Below, one piece after another: positions 6,861 to 14,293 of a stretch of DNA of 29,842 nt. A model generated the notes under the pieces. That model saw only the letters and a program-made list of their open reading frames with translations, had not been told where the DNA came from and made no database searches. The number at the start of each line of letters is the position of its first letter. The stretch's first letter is position 1. A program made the position numbers and the translations under genes. Source of the stretch: DASZCR01 sp035942915 (GTDB lineage Bacteria > Acidobacteriota > Blastocatellia > Pyrinomonadales > Pyrinomonadaceae); the NCBI GenBank assembly GCA_035942915.1, contig DASZCR010000163.1, positions 1 to 29,842 of the forward strand. Reading direction: 5' to 3'.

Positions 6861-8447
6861 ATGAAAATTCTGCTCTATAACCCTGATAACGGCGTGACGC
6901 GCAACTTCATGCCACACCTCTGGATGTTTCTCTTGCAGGCGCTCACACCGCCCGGCCACGAAGTCTTACTTATCGACGGCAACGCACGCGCGATGACGGA
7001 ACAGGAACTTGTCAGCTTCGTGCGCGAGCAGGGCGTCGGCTTGGTCGGCATCGGCGCGATGACGCGGATGGTGGCGCGCGCTTATCGCTTCGCAGACGCC
7101 TTGCGCGCCGCAGGCGTTCCCGTCGTGATGGGCGGCCCGCACGTGACGGAAGTTCCAGACGAGGCGCTCGGCCGCGACGGCGGGCCGCGCCATGCGGACG
7201 CCGTCGCCTTAGGCGAAGCCGATGAGACGTGGCCGCTCATCGTCGAAGATGCGGCGCACGGGCGTCTCAAGGAAGTCTACCAGCCCGAACGCGACGCCAA
7301 AGGTTTAGACCGCAAGCCGAGCCTGCAAAACTATCCGGTCATTCCCTGGGAGACGCTCGACCTCGACCAGTTCAGCCTCGTCCCGAAGCTCTTTCAGCCC
7401 TGGCTTTCGCGCATGGGCAGCGGGTGGGGTAAGTTCCACGTCGTCCCTCTGGAGACCGGGCGCGGTTGCCCTTACGGCTGCGAGTTCTGCACGGTGACGG
7501 GCTTTTTCGGCGACTCGATTCGCTTTCGCACGAACGAGTCTGTGGTTGACGAACTGCTGCGTCTCAAAAGCCGCGCGCGGCGCGAACGCGGGCAGGTCGC
7601 CGTCTTCTTCATCGACGACAACCTCGCCATCAACATCAAGCGCACGAAGTCTCTGCTGCGAGACATCATCGCGGCCGGGGCGCAAGTGCCTTGGGTCGCG
7701 CAAATCAGTGCGAATCTCCTGCGCGACGAAGAACTCTGCGACCTCATCGCAGAGTCAGGCGGCAAGTGGGTCTTCATCGGCATGGAGTCCATCGACCCGG
7801 CGAACATGGCCGACGTGAACAAGAACTTCAGCAAGCCTGCGGACTACGGCGCGGTGCTTGAGCGGCTCGCGCGTCGCCACGTCTACGCCATCACGTCCTT
7901 CATCTTCGGCATGGACAACGACACGCCCGGCGTCGCCGACCGCACCTTGAACGCGATTCACTCTTGGCCGCCGGGGCTGCCCGTCTTCGGACAACTGACG
8001 CCCTTTCCGGCCACGCCGCTTTATGACCGGCTGGAAAAGGCCGGACGCCTTGAGCGCCGCAAACACTGGCTCGACTTCGCGCCCTTCACGATGGCGCACG
8101 CGCCGCTCAAGATGTCGATTGCCGAGGCGCGCGCCGAGGTTGACCATGCGTGGGCTTCTTCCTACAGCCCGGAGCGCAACGCCGCCGCGCTCGCGCAAAT
8201 CGCCGACGCGCCCATCGAGCATCGCATCAGCCATCTCGTCGCGCGCCTCTTCTTTCGCGGCATCTACTTCCCGCAGATGGGCACGAGCGCATGGCTCAAA
8301 CTCATCGCGCAGAATCGCCGGACGATTCTCAAGCTCACACGCGAAGGCGTCGGCAAGTATCGCGCCGCGCGCAAGAGAAGACGCGCCGCGCCGACGCTCG
8401 AAGCCATGTCTCAATCATCCGAAAGAGAGCAGACGGCGGGCGACTGA
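6861..8447 (+). CDS. B12-binding-like domain / radical SAM protein
   Basis: A 528-residue iron-sulfur enzyme that generates a 5'-deoxyadenosyl radical from S-adenosylmethionine. The N-terminal ~150 residues form a Rossmann-like cobalamin-binding-type domain (MKILLYNPDN, IDGNA, VGIGAMT, VMGGPHVTEVPDEAL). It lacks the DxHxxG lower-ligand motif, as is common in the radical SAM subgroup related to BchE and the methylases. The radical SAM core follows, with the cluster motif CPYGCEFC: Cys203, Cys207 and Cys210. ISANLL, GMESID and FIFGMDND are core strand motifs. The C-terminal ~130 residues are basic and helical and not assignable. Substrate is unknown; relatives act on tetrapyrroles, hopanoids and other lipids, or natural products. 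It is a single gene between a divergent protease and a convergent transporter, so context gives no pathway. Confidence 0.92.
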   Translation: MKILLYNPDNGVTRNFMPHLWMFLLQALTPPGHEVLLIDGNARAMTEQELVSFVREQGVGLVGIGAMTRMVARAYRFADALRAAGVPVVMGGPHVTEVPDEALGRDGGPRHADAVALGEADETWPLIVEDAAHGRLKEVYQPERDAKGLDRKPSLQNYPVIPWETLDLDQFSLVPKLFQPWLSRMGSGWGKFHVVPLETGRGCPYGCEFCTVTGFFGDSIRFRTNESVVDELLRLKSRARRERGQVAVFFIDDNLAINIKRTKSLLRDIIAAGAQVPWVAQISANLLRDEELCDLIAESGGKWVFIGMESIDPANMADVNKNFSKPADYGAVLERLARRHVYAITSFIFGMDNDTPGVADRTLNAIHSWPPGLPVFGQLTPFPATPLYDRLEKAGRLERRKHWLDFAPFTMAHAPLKMSIAEARAEVDHAWASSYSPERNAAALAQIADAPIEHRISHLVARLFFRGIYFPQMGTSAWLKLIAQNRRTILKLTREGVGKYRAARKRRRAAPTLEAMSQSSEREQTAGD

Positions 8448-8470
8448 CTTTAGAGAATCCTCCCTTGTGC

Positions 8471-8512
8471 TCAAAGCGCCTCCTGCGTTCCTCGACGCGG
8501 GAGGCGCTTTGA
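8471..8512. terminator. Hairpin between convergent genes
   Basis: Arms 8471-8483 and 8500-8512 are exact 13-bp reverse complements (TCAAAGCGCCTCC / GGAGGCGCTTTGA). The stem continues inward four more pairs with one G-U. It lies between the radical SAM gene (ends 8447) and the EamA transporter (ends 8525) and probably stops transcription from both sides. There is only a weak U run. Confidence 0.75.
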
Positions 8513-8524
8513 AGAGTTTGTCTC

Positions 8525-9475
8525 TTACTGATTGACGACTACTGCTTCACGCCTTCCGAGCCGCAGTTCCGAGACGACGACGCCGCAGAGAATGAGCATG
8601 GCTCCGAGCGTGGCGCGCACGCCTCCCGTCCATTCGCCCGCGCCGCGCACAAGGACGGCGAACAGTGTGGCGAACACAGGTTCGAGGCTGAAGATGATGG
8701 CGGCGTGCGTCGCAGACATGCGCGACTGTGCCCACGTCCACATCAGGAAGTTGGCGACCGTCGCCACGAGCGCGAGAAAGCCCAGTTGCCACAGCACGCG
8801 CCCGCTCCACACGAGCGGCCCGGCCTCGCGCGCGAGCATCGACGGCAACGCCTCCGTCCCGCGCATGGCGACGTAGGCGTTGACGCCGAGCCAGACGAGG
8901 ACGGCGAGCGCGGCGGCGACCATAATCTGCAAGACCGTCAACTGTCGCACGTCGAAGCGTTGCGCATAGACGCTCATGTAAGTAAGGTGCGCGGCGAAGA
9001 GCGTCGTGCAACAGAGCGTGATGAGGTCGCCTGCATTGACCGTCCCGCCCTCGCGCGGCACGAGAAAGAGCACGCCGCCGGTGGATGCGAGCACGACTCC
9101 CAGCAAGTTCTCACGGCTCGGCCGCGCCTTTAACAGAACGAAGGCGACGAGCGGCACGAGCGGCGTCGTCAACCCCGTCACGAAAGCCGACCTTGAAGGC
9201 GTCGTCAACACCAGCCCGAAGGCCTGCCCGGAGAAACTCAGCCCGAAGAGCAGACCGAGCGTCGCACCCGCGCGCCACTCTGCGCGCCCCGCCTCGACCA
9301 ACTGACGGGGAAAGAGCGCCACGAGCACGAGCGCCGCGAATCCGAGCCGTAGCGCCAGATACGCCAGCGGCGGCCAATGTTCGAGAACGTCCTTCGCCGT
9401 CACAAACGTCAAGCCCCACACGAGCGTCACCAACACCAACGCCGCATCCGCCCCAAGATGACCTTTCAAACGCAT
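8525..9475 (-). CDS. EamA/DMT-family transporter
   Basis: An inner-membrane permease of the drug/metabolite transporter superfamily, 316 residues, with about ten hydrophobic segments and the internal duplication typical of two EamA domains. Recognisable motifs are LVWGLTFV near the N-terminus, PLAYLALRLGFAALVLV (first repeat), LLFGLSFSGQAFGL, and SLEPVFATLFAVLV in the second repeat. Substrates in this family include amino acids, nucleotides and small metabolites and cannot be read from sequence. The start ATG at 9475 is chosen because the first ~26 codons of the longer open frame are heptad-repeat DNA (copy B) and not protein-like. No Shine-Dalgarno is visible; the bases before the ATG are a short T run and then repeat. 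It is last in the leftward run from 11464. Confidence 0.92.
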   Translation of the reverse strand: MRLKGHLGADAALVLVTLVWGLTFVTAKDVLEHWPPLAYLALRLGFAALVLVALFPRQLVEAGRAEWRAGATLGLLFGLSFSGQAFGLVLTTPSRSAFVTGLTTPLVPLVAFVLLKARPSRENLLGVVLASTGGVLFLVPREGGTVNAGDLITLCCTTLFAAHLTYMSVYAQRFDVRQLTVLQIMVAAALAVLVWLGVNAYVAMRGTEALPSMLAREAGPLVWSGRVLWQLGFLALVATVANFLMWTWAQSRMSATHAAIIFSLEPVFATLFAVLVRGAGEWTGGVRATLGAMLILCGVVVSELRLGRREAVVVNQ

Positions 9476-9479
9476 AAAA

Positions 9480-9574
9480 ATGATAAGTGATGGGTGATAG
9501 GTGATAGGTGATAGGTGATAAGAGAAGACAGGATTTGTCCTATCACCTATCACCTATCACCTATCACCTATCAC
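9480..9574. repeat. Palindromic heptad-repeat array, copy B
   Basis: The left arm has six units (ATGATAA, GTGATGG, three GTGATAG, GTGATAA; 9480-9521). The right arm has five exact CTATCAC units (9540-9574). The centre (9522-9539) carries the same mini-hairpin as copy A with one mismatch (9527-9533 with 9538-9544, loop TTTG). It spans the whole gap between alcohol dehydrogenase and the EamA gene, both leftward. The last CTATCAC unit supplies the stop codon of the dehydrogenase (TGA, 9573-9571). Confidence 0.96.
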
Positions 9575-10551
9575 CCGTGCTCTGACATTCTGAGGAGAAC
9601 CTTGAGGATGCCGGGGGCTTGTGCGTGTGTGAGCGCGCGGACGCCGTCCGAGAGGGCGTAGTCTTCAGAGATAAGGCTGTCAACATCGACGGCGTTGCGT
9701 CTGAGGAGTTCGAGCGCAGGGGCAAAGCGGCCGCAGCGCGAGCCGACTATCTGTATCTCGTCAACGACGACGGGCGCGGCGTTAATTTCGGTCGCGCCGT
9801 GAAAGGTTGACTTGAGGACGAGCGTGCCGCGCGGACGCAGCAGTTCGAGCGCAGTCCGAAAGCCGGTCGGCGACCCCGACGCTTCAATCGTCACGTCGAA
9901 GGAGCGACGCGTTGAAGGGGAAAGCTGCTCGACCTTCGTCGTCTCGATGCCGCGACGCGACGCGACGCGCATCTTCGACTCGTGCCGGCCGACGAGCAGG
10001 ACGCTCGCCTTCGTCAGAGCGCGGACGGCCTGCGCGCACAGCAGTCCGAGTTTGCCGTCTCCTATCACGCCGACGCGCATCGTCTCGTCAATCGCGACGC
10101 GTTCCATAATCCCGCACGCCGCCGCCAGCGGTTCGGTGAAGACTGCGCGCTCGTCCGACACTTCGTCCGGCACGGGCAGCAGATTGACGGCCGGAAGCGA
10201 GAGGTATTCGGCAAACGCGCCGTCGCGCCCGACGATGCCGAGCACCGTGCGCCCCGGACAGTGGCGCGCATCGCCCGCGCGGCACAACTCGCAACGGCCG
10301 CACCCCGCGTTAATCTCTCCGACGACGCGCCGCCCCACAAGCCCTTCCGCCGCCTCCGGCGCGCTCTCGACGATGCCCACGAACTCGTGCCCCAACGTCC
10401 CCTCGAAGCCCGCGTACCCGCGCACAATCTCCACGTCCGTATTGCACACGCCCGCGCGCACGACGCGCACCAACGCCTCGCCCTCCCGCACCGCCGGACG
10501 CGCCACCTCCGCGACCCAGACCGCACCCTTTTCGTAACGCAGCGCCAGCAT
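9571..10551 (-). CDS. Zinc-dependent medium-chain alcohol dehydrogenase
   Basis: An NAD(P)-dependent oxidoreductase of the medium-chain dehydrogenase superfamily, 326 residues. The GroES-like N-terminal domain has catalytic zinc ligands Cys36 (AGVCNTD) and His55-Glu56 (GHEF), with Glu140 in FTEPLAA. The structural zinc lobe has Cys84, Cys87, Cys90 and Cys98 in the standard spacing. The nucleotide fold has GVIGDGKLGLL at about 161-171. It is nearest in pattern to the sorbitol/threonine dehydrogenase group; the substrate is uncertain. Two oddities come from the flanking repeats: the stop codon lies inside copy B, and the start at 10551 has no Shine-Dalgarno, being preceded by TTCTT and then copy C repeat units. 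It is a member of the leftward run with the EamA transporter and probably shares its transcript. Confidence 0.93.
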   Translation of the reverse strand: MLALRYEKGAVWVAEVARPAVREGEALVRVVRAGVCNTDVEIVRGYAGFEGTLGHEFVGIVESAPEAAEGLVGRRVVGEINAGCGRCELCRAGDARHCPGRTVLGIVGRDGAFAEYLSLPAVNLLPVPDEVSDERAVFTEPLAAACGIMERVAIDETMRVGVIGDGKLGLLCAQAVRALTKASVLLVGRHESKMRVASRRGIETTKVEQLSPSTRRSFDVTIEASGSPTGFRTALELLRPRGTLVLKSTFHGATEINAAPVVVDEIQIVGSRCGRFAPALELLRRNAVDVDSLISEDYALSDGVRALTHAQAPGILKVLLRMSEHG

Positions 10552-10558
10552 AAGAACA

Positions 10559-10686
10559 GTGATAAGTGATAAGTGATAGGTGATAGGTGATAGGAGAAAT
10601 CCTGTCGTCGGTTATCAGAGGAGAATGATGTGAGTGAGGCTGTCTTTCATCTCATCACCCATCACCTATCACCTATCACCTATCAC
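10559..10686. repeat. Palindromic heptad-repeat array, copy C (long centre)
   Basis: The left arm has five units (two GTGATAA, three GTGATAG; 10559-10593). The right arm has five units (TCATCAC, CCATCAC, three CTATCAC; 10652-10686). The centre is 58 bases, about three times longer than in copies A and B, and lacks the common mini-hairpin, so this copy may have gained an insertion or a different core. It lies between the anchored hypothetical gene and alcohol dehydrogenase, both leftward. Confidence 0.93.
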
Positions 10687-10694
10687 TCTCTCAG

Positions 10695-11204
10695 TCAGTA
10701 GCTCCTAGCCCTTGTGTAGACGTTGTCGGGGTTGAGTTCGACGGTCTTTTCACGGCCGGAGACGTTGACGGGCAGATGCCAGGAGAGTTCCTCGACGCCG
10801 CCGACGCTGGCGCGCAGCCACCAGCGGCCGGGCGGAACGGCGAGGACGGCTTCGCCGCGCTCGTCCAACTCGCCCGTTATCGGTTTGACGTTGCCCATGC
10901 GACGCGCGATGAACTGTTCGAGACGCAAGCCGGGTCGCCGCTCCGACTCGTACTCGCGCTCGACCGATTCGACATCGACCGGGTAGAGTTCGACCGCCGT
11001 CTTGCCGTGCGCCTCGCGCGTCGGCACACGCCGCAGGCGGACGCGCAGCGAGGTCGCCTGCGCCTGTCCTGTCTGCGCGAGGAGCGCGTTGTCTTCGGGC
11101 AGGCGCCGGTAGACGCTCCACGCCGCCCAGACGAGCGCCACGAGCAGCGCCGCGCGCAGCACGAAGACGACGCTCGTCTCTGCCAATCCCTCTCGCGTGT
11201 TCAC
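10695..11204 (-). CDS. Membrane-anchored hypothetical protein
   Basis: A 169-residue protein that I do not recognise. A transmembrane segment (VVFVLRAALLVALVWAAW, about residues 14-31) is followed by a soluble, charged domain of about 135 residues with a probable beta-rich C-terminal part: GELDERGEAVLAVPPGRWW resembles a single prealbumin/CNA-B-like repeat. The orientation would place the domain in the periplasm. The likely start is GTG 11204, 14 bases after the stop of the glutaredoxin-like gene, which suggests translational coupling; no strong Shine-Dalgarno is present. The longer open frame to 11438 overlaps that gene out of frame and is rejected. Function is unknown. Confidence 0.65.
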   Translation of the reverse strand: MNTREGLAETSVVFVLRAALLVALVWAAWSVYRRLPEDNALLAQTGQAQATSLRVRLRRVPTREAHGKTAVELYPVDVESVEREYESERRPGLRLEQFIARRMGNVKPITGELDERGEAVLAVPPGRWWLRASVGGVEELSWHLPVNVSGREKTVELNPDNVYTRARSY

Positions 11205-11218
11205 GGATGACTTAAACT

Positions 11219-11464
11219 TTAAAGAAGCCCCTCTTCGTTGAGCGCGGCCGAGAGTTCCTCCGCGCTCGGCACGGAGAGGACGCGGCCGCCGAGGTCGATG
11301 GTCGGCTTGCGTTCCTTGCCGTCGTTCTGCTCTTTGACCCACGCCGAAGCCTGCGCGTCCTGCTCGACGTTGATGTACTCGTAGCTGACGCCCTGCGCGT
11401 CGAGAAAGGCCAAAGCCCGCCGCGTGTCGCCGCACCAATCGGCACCATAAACTTTAATTGCCAT
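11219..11464 (-). CDS. Glutaredoxin-like (mycoredoxin-type) protein
   Basis: An 81-residue single-domain thioredoxin-fold protein. It starts MAIKVYGADWCGDTRRA: the active-site motif is WCGDT, with a single N-terminal Cys (residue 11) and Asp-Thr where a dithiol enzyme would have a second Cys. This monothiol pattern is common in the mycoredoxin/NrdH-like glutaredoxin family, which reduces mixed disulfides or delivers electrons. The region around KPTIDLGG (about 53-60) holds the cis-proline loop. The start is ATG 11464, with GAAGGG a few bases upstream; the extension to 11728 runs into the divergent purF gene and is rejected. It is first in the leftward run. Confidence 0.88.
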   Translation of the reverse strand: MAIKVYGADWCGDTRRALAFLDAQGVSYEYINVEQDAQASAWVKEQNDGKERKPTIDLGGRVLSVPSAEELSAALNEEGLL

Positions 11465-11516
11465 AAACCCTTCTTGCTCCCCTCCGGTTCTCGAATGTTT
11501 GCGATTGCGTCCCCGT

Positions 11517-11525
11517 ATCATAGCA
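11517..11525 (-). promoter_or_regulatory. Extended -10 candidate, leftward run
   Basis: Read leftward, TGCTATGAT (11525-11517) is an extended -10 element: TG, one base, then TATGAT. No good -35 is present at the right distance. Transcription would begin about 45 bases before the glutaredoxin-like ATG at 11464. Confidence 0.4.
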
Positions 11526-11566
11526 CGCGCCTTTCGCGTTCGCCTTCGGCAGAAAGCAGGCGGCGG

Positions 11567-11575
11567 TGCTACAAT
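11567..11575 (+). promoter_or_regulatory. Extended -10 candidate upstream of purF
   Basis: TGCTACAAT at 11567-11575 is an extended -10 element (TG, one base, TACAAT). The -35 is weak. The start site would be near 11582, about 30 bases before the purF ATG. It is divergent to the leftward promoter at 11517-11525. Confidence 0.45.
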
Positions 11576-11611
11576 CTTCAGTGCAGTCACTTCCGAATCA
11601 GAGCTAATCCG

Positions 11612-13051
11612 ATGAGCGCGGACGTTCCGACAATTCCAGAGAGAAGCGGCTTCCGCGACGAGTGCGGCGTCTTCGGCATCTACGGCCACTCGGAGGCCGC
11701 GCGCCTCGCCTATCTCGGCCTCTATCAACTACAACATCGCGGGCAGGAATCCTGCGGCATCGTCTCTTCCGACGGCACGCAACTGCGCTCGGAACGTGCG
11801 ATGGGTCTCGTCTCCGATGTCTTCAAAGAGGAGACGCTCAACCGCCTGCCCGGCGACTCCGCGATTGGGCACACGCGCTACTCGACGGCCGGTGAAGTCT
11901 CCATCCGCGAGGCGCAGCCCTTCCTCGTCGCCTGCCAGCACGGACAGATTGCCGTCTGCCACAACGGCAACCTCCCCTTCGCCTCCGAAGAACGCAAACG
12001 GCTCGAACACGCCGGAGCAATCTTCTCATCAACTTCGGACACGGAAGTCGTCCTTCACGGCATCGCGCGCTCGCAGGCCGTCTCCGTCGCTGAGGCCGTA
12101 CCCGAAGTCCTGCGCGAGACCGAAGGAGCCTTCTCGATGCTCTTTCTGACGCCGGAGAGCCTGATTGCCATCCGCGACCCGCGCGGCTTTCGTCCGCTCG
12201 CACTCGGACGACTCGGCCACGCTTGGGTGGTCGCCTCCGAAACCTGCGCCTTCGACCTGATTGACGCCGTCTACGTCCGCGACATCGAGCCGGGCGAGAT
12301 GGTCGAGATTTCTCGCGCGGGCTTGCGCTCCTCCTTTCCGCTCCCGGCGCGCGCTCACTCCTTCTGCATCTTCGAGCACGTCTACTTCTCGCGCCCAGAC
12401 TCGCTCGTCTACGGCCGCTCGGTCAACGAGTCGCGGCACAAGATGGGCAAGCGACTGGCCGTCGAGCATCCGGCCGACGCAGACCTCGTCGTGCCCGTCC
12501 CGGATTCGGGCGTCGCCGCCGCCATCGGCTACGCGGCCGAGAGCGGCATCAACTTCCGGCAGGGCTTGGTACGCAACCACTACGTCGGGCGCACCTTCAT
12601 CGAGCCTAAGCAGTCCATCCGCAGCTTCGGCGTGAGAGTCAAACTCAACCCCGTCCGCGACCTCATCAAAGGCCGCCGCGTCGTCTTGATTGACGACTCC
12701 ATCGTGCGCGGGACGACCTCGAAGAAGATTGTCCGACTCGTCAGGGAAGCGGGCGCGACGGAAGTTCATCTGCGTATCAGTTGCCCGCCGACGGTAAGCC
12801 CCTGCTACTACGGCGTCGATACGCCGAACAAGTCAGACCTCATCGCCGCGCAGATGTCGGTCGCCGAAATCTGCCAGTTTATCGAGGCCGACTCGCTCGG
12901 CTATCTCTCGCTCGAAGGCATGCTCGAAGCGACGGGCGTGCGCGCCGACTCGGCCTGCGTCGCCTGCTGGACAGGCCGCTACCCGACGCGCATCACGCGC
13001 GAGGCCGAAACCCAGTGGGCGCGCGAACGCGAGCCTGTGCCGTCGGACTGA
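11612..13051 (+). CDS. purF: Amidophosphoribosyltransferase
   Basis: Catalyses the first committed step of purine synthesis: PRPP plus glutamine to phosphoribosylamine. The 479 residues hold an N-terminal Ntn glutaminase domain whose nucleophile Cys18 (DECGVFG) is preceded by a 17-residue propeptide that must be removed, as in Bacillus-type PurF. The C-terminal phosphoribosyltransferase domain has the PRPP loop VVLIDDSIVRGTTS at 357-370. All four cysteines of the Bacillus-type structural [4Fe-4S] cluster appear present: Cys252 (FCIFEHVYF), Cys398 (SPCYYG), Cys449 and Cys452 (CVAC). This is therefore the iron-sulfur, oxygen-sensitive class, not the E. coli class. ATG 11612 leaves a normal propeptide length; the frame continues 46 codons upstream into the promoter. 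It is first in the plus-strand run with purM and purN. Confidence 0.97.
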   Translation: MSADVPTIPERSGFRDECGVFGIYGHSEAARLAYLGLYQLQHRGQESCGIVSSDGTQLRSERAMGLVSDVFKEETLNRLPGDSAIGHTRYSTAGEVSIREAQPFLVACQHGQIAVCHNGNLPFASEERKRLEHAGAIFSSTSDTEVVLHGIARSQAVSVAEAVPEVLRETEGAFSMLFLTPESLIAIRDPRGFRPLALGRLGHAWVVASETCAFDLIDAVYVRDIEPGEMVEISRAGLRSSFPLPARAHSFCIFEHVYFSRPDSLVYGRSVNESRHKMGKRLAVEHPADADLVVPVPDSGVAAAIGYAAESGINFRQGLVRNHYVGRTFIEPKQSIRSFGVRVKLNPVRDLIKGRRVVLIDDSIVRGTTSKKIVRLVREAGATEVHLRISCPPTVSPCYYGVDTPNKSDLIAAQMSVAEICQFIEADSLGYLSLEGMLEATGVRADSACVACWTGRYPTRITREAETQWAREREPVPSD

Positions 13052-13074
13052 AGGCGGATAAACGATGCGCGCAG

Positions 13075-13095
13075 ACGCGTGCGCGCGCGTGCGTA
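13075..13095. other. Alternating purine-pyrimidine tract
   Basis: In the 112-base gap after purF, 21 consecutive bases alternate purine and pyrimidine, mainly CG/GT steps, and 13065-13073 alternates as well. A 6-bp inverted pair CAGACG/CGTCTG (13072-13077 and 13097-13102) encloses most of the tract. Such DNA can adopt the Z form or a hairpin; it could also be chance in GC-rich DNA. Confidence 0.5.
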
Positions 13096-13163
13096 ACGTC
13101 TGTTAGGAGTCTCCCCTTCATCGTTGTCTTTCGCTCGGCTTTTTATTTCGGAGGTCATCTTCA

Positions 13164-14270
13164 GTGGCGCAGAATAGACGTGGGTGCGGGTGCGCGTTGG
13201 CGGCGCTGGCGGTCGTCGCGCTCGTCGCGCTCGTGCTCGGTTGGTACTTCCTCAAGCCCTGGTGGGACAAGCGGCGCGCAGAGTTGCCGCCGCCGCCGTC
13301 GGGCGAGGAGTTAAAGGTTGTCGTCCTCGATGTGGGACAGGGCGACTCGATTTTAATCGTCTCGCCGACGGGTAAGACGGCGCTCGTCGATGCCGGTAAT
13401 CCGGGCATGGGCAAGCGCGTCCTCGATGCCCTGCGTCGTCATAACGTTGACCACATAGACCTCTTCGTCACCACGCACGCGCACGCCGACCACATCGGCG
13501 CGGCCGATGAAGTGATTAACGGCACGAACGTGCTCTCTGTGCTCGACAGCAAAGTTCCGCACACGACGAAGAATTACGACGAGTTCATCAGCACCATCGA
13601 GGCTAAAGGCATCAACTACATCGGCGCCGAACCCGGCCAACGCTTCGACCTCGGCGGCGGCGTCCTAATCACCGTCCTCGCGCCCATCCCGCCGCTCTTC
13701 GAGGCCGACCAATTGCGCTCCGGCGGCAACGTCCCGAACGCCAACTCGGTCGTCACGCGCCTCGACTACGGCGAGTTCTCTCTGCTCCTGACGGGCGACG
13801 CCGAAGCGCAGACCGAGCAACGGATGATGAGTCGCGGCGCGAACGTCTCGGCCAAAGTCCTCAAGGTCGGCCATCACGGCTCGCGCTACGCCAGTTCTGA
13901 GGAGTTTCTCAAACGCGGCGGCTTCGAGGTGGCCGTCATCTCCAACGGCGCGGACAACCGCTACGGCCATCCGAGTCAGGAGGTCTTAGACCGCCTCCGC
14001 ACGTCCAACATCAAGGTCTATCGCACAGACCTGCACGGCGAGATTGTCATCACCACGCGCGGACAGGTACGCGACTACAAAATCACCCCCGCGCGCGAGG
14101 CCAAAGAGGATGTCTGGGCGGGACGCGAACCCCTGCGCGACGACTCCGCGCGACGCGGCTTCGTAGACTTCGGCGACCTCCCGCCCGCCCCCAAACCGCG
14201 CAGGGAGTCGAGCACCTCGAACGCCAACTCCAACAAGTCGAACACGAACCGCCGCGCCAGCAGCAGATAG
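13164..14270 (+). CDS. ComEC/Rec2-type metallo-beta-lactamase-fold protein
   Basis: A 368-residue membrane-anchored hydrolase-fold protein. One transmembrane segment (about 9-29) follows a short basic start with GCGC. The MBL domain resembles the C-terminal domain of the DNA-uptake protein ComEC: VVLDVGQGDS (about 53-62), the metal motif THAHADH with His105, His107, Asp109 and His110, LLLTGDAEAQTE, and KVGHHGSRYASS. It lacks the multi-helix competence channel, so it is not ComEC itself. Stand-alone relatives are presumed periplasmic or extracellular phosphodiesterases or nucleases. The C-terminal ~70 residues are low complexity (Pro, then Ser/Asn). GTG 13164 is supported by GGAGGT at 13150-13155. 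The DUF3006 gene downstream is a common neighbour of this family. Confidence 0.92.
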   Translation: MAQNRRGCGCALAALAVVALVALVLGWYFLKPWWDKRRAELPPPPSGEELKVVVLDVGQGDSILIVSPTGKTALVDAGNPGMGKRVLDALRRHNVDHIDLFVTTHAHADHIGAADEVINGTNVLSVLDSKVPHTTKNYDEFISTIEAKGINYIGAEPGQRFDLGGGVLITVLAPIPPLFEADQLRSGGNVPNANSVVTRLDYGEFSLLLTGDAEAQTEQRMMSRGANVSAKVLKVGHHGSRYASSEEFLKRGGFEVAVISNGADNRYGHPSQEVLDRLRTSNIKVYRTDLHGEIVITTRGQVRDYKITPAREAKEDVWAGREPLRDDSARRGFVDFGDLPPAPKPRRESSTSNANSNKSNTNRRASSR

Positions 14271-14293
14271 GAGACTAGTGTGATAGGAGCGGA

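Noticed and set aside
9480..9574. The arrays as transposon ends or MITEs
   Set aside because: No target-site duplication, no transposase, and arm lengths vary by whole heptads, which fits slippage or growth better than transposition. A genome-wide comparison could reopen this.
10695..11438. A 247-residue leftward protein covering the glutaredoxin-like gene
   Set aside because: Its first ~78 codons overlap the clearly coding glutaredoxin-like gene out of frame and are Arg/Ser-rich; the real gene starts at GTG 11204.
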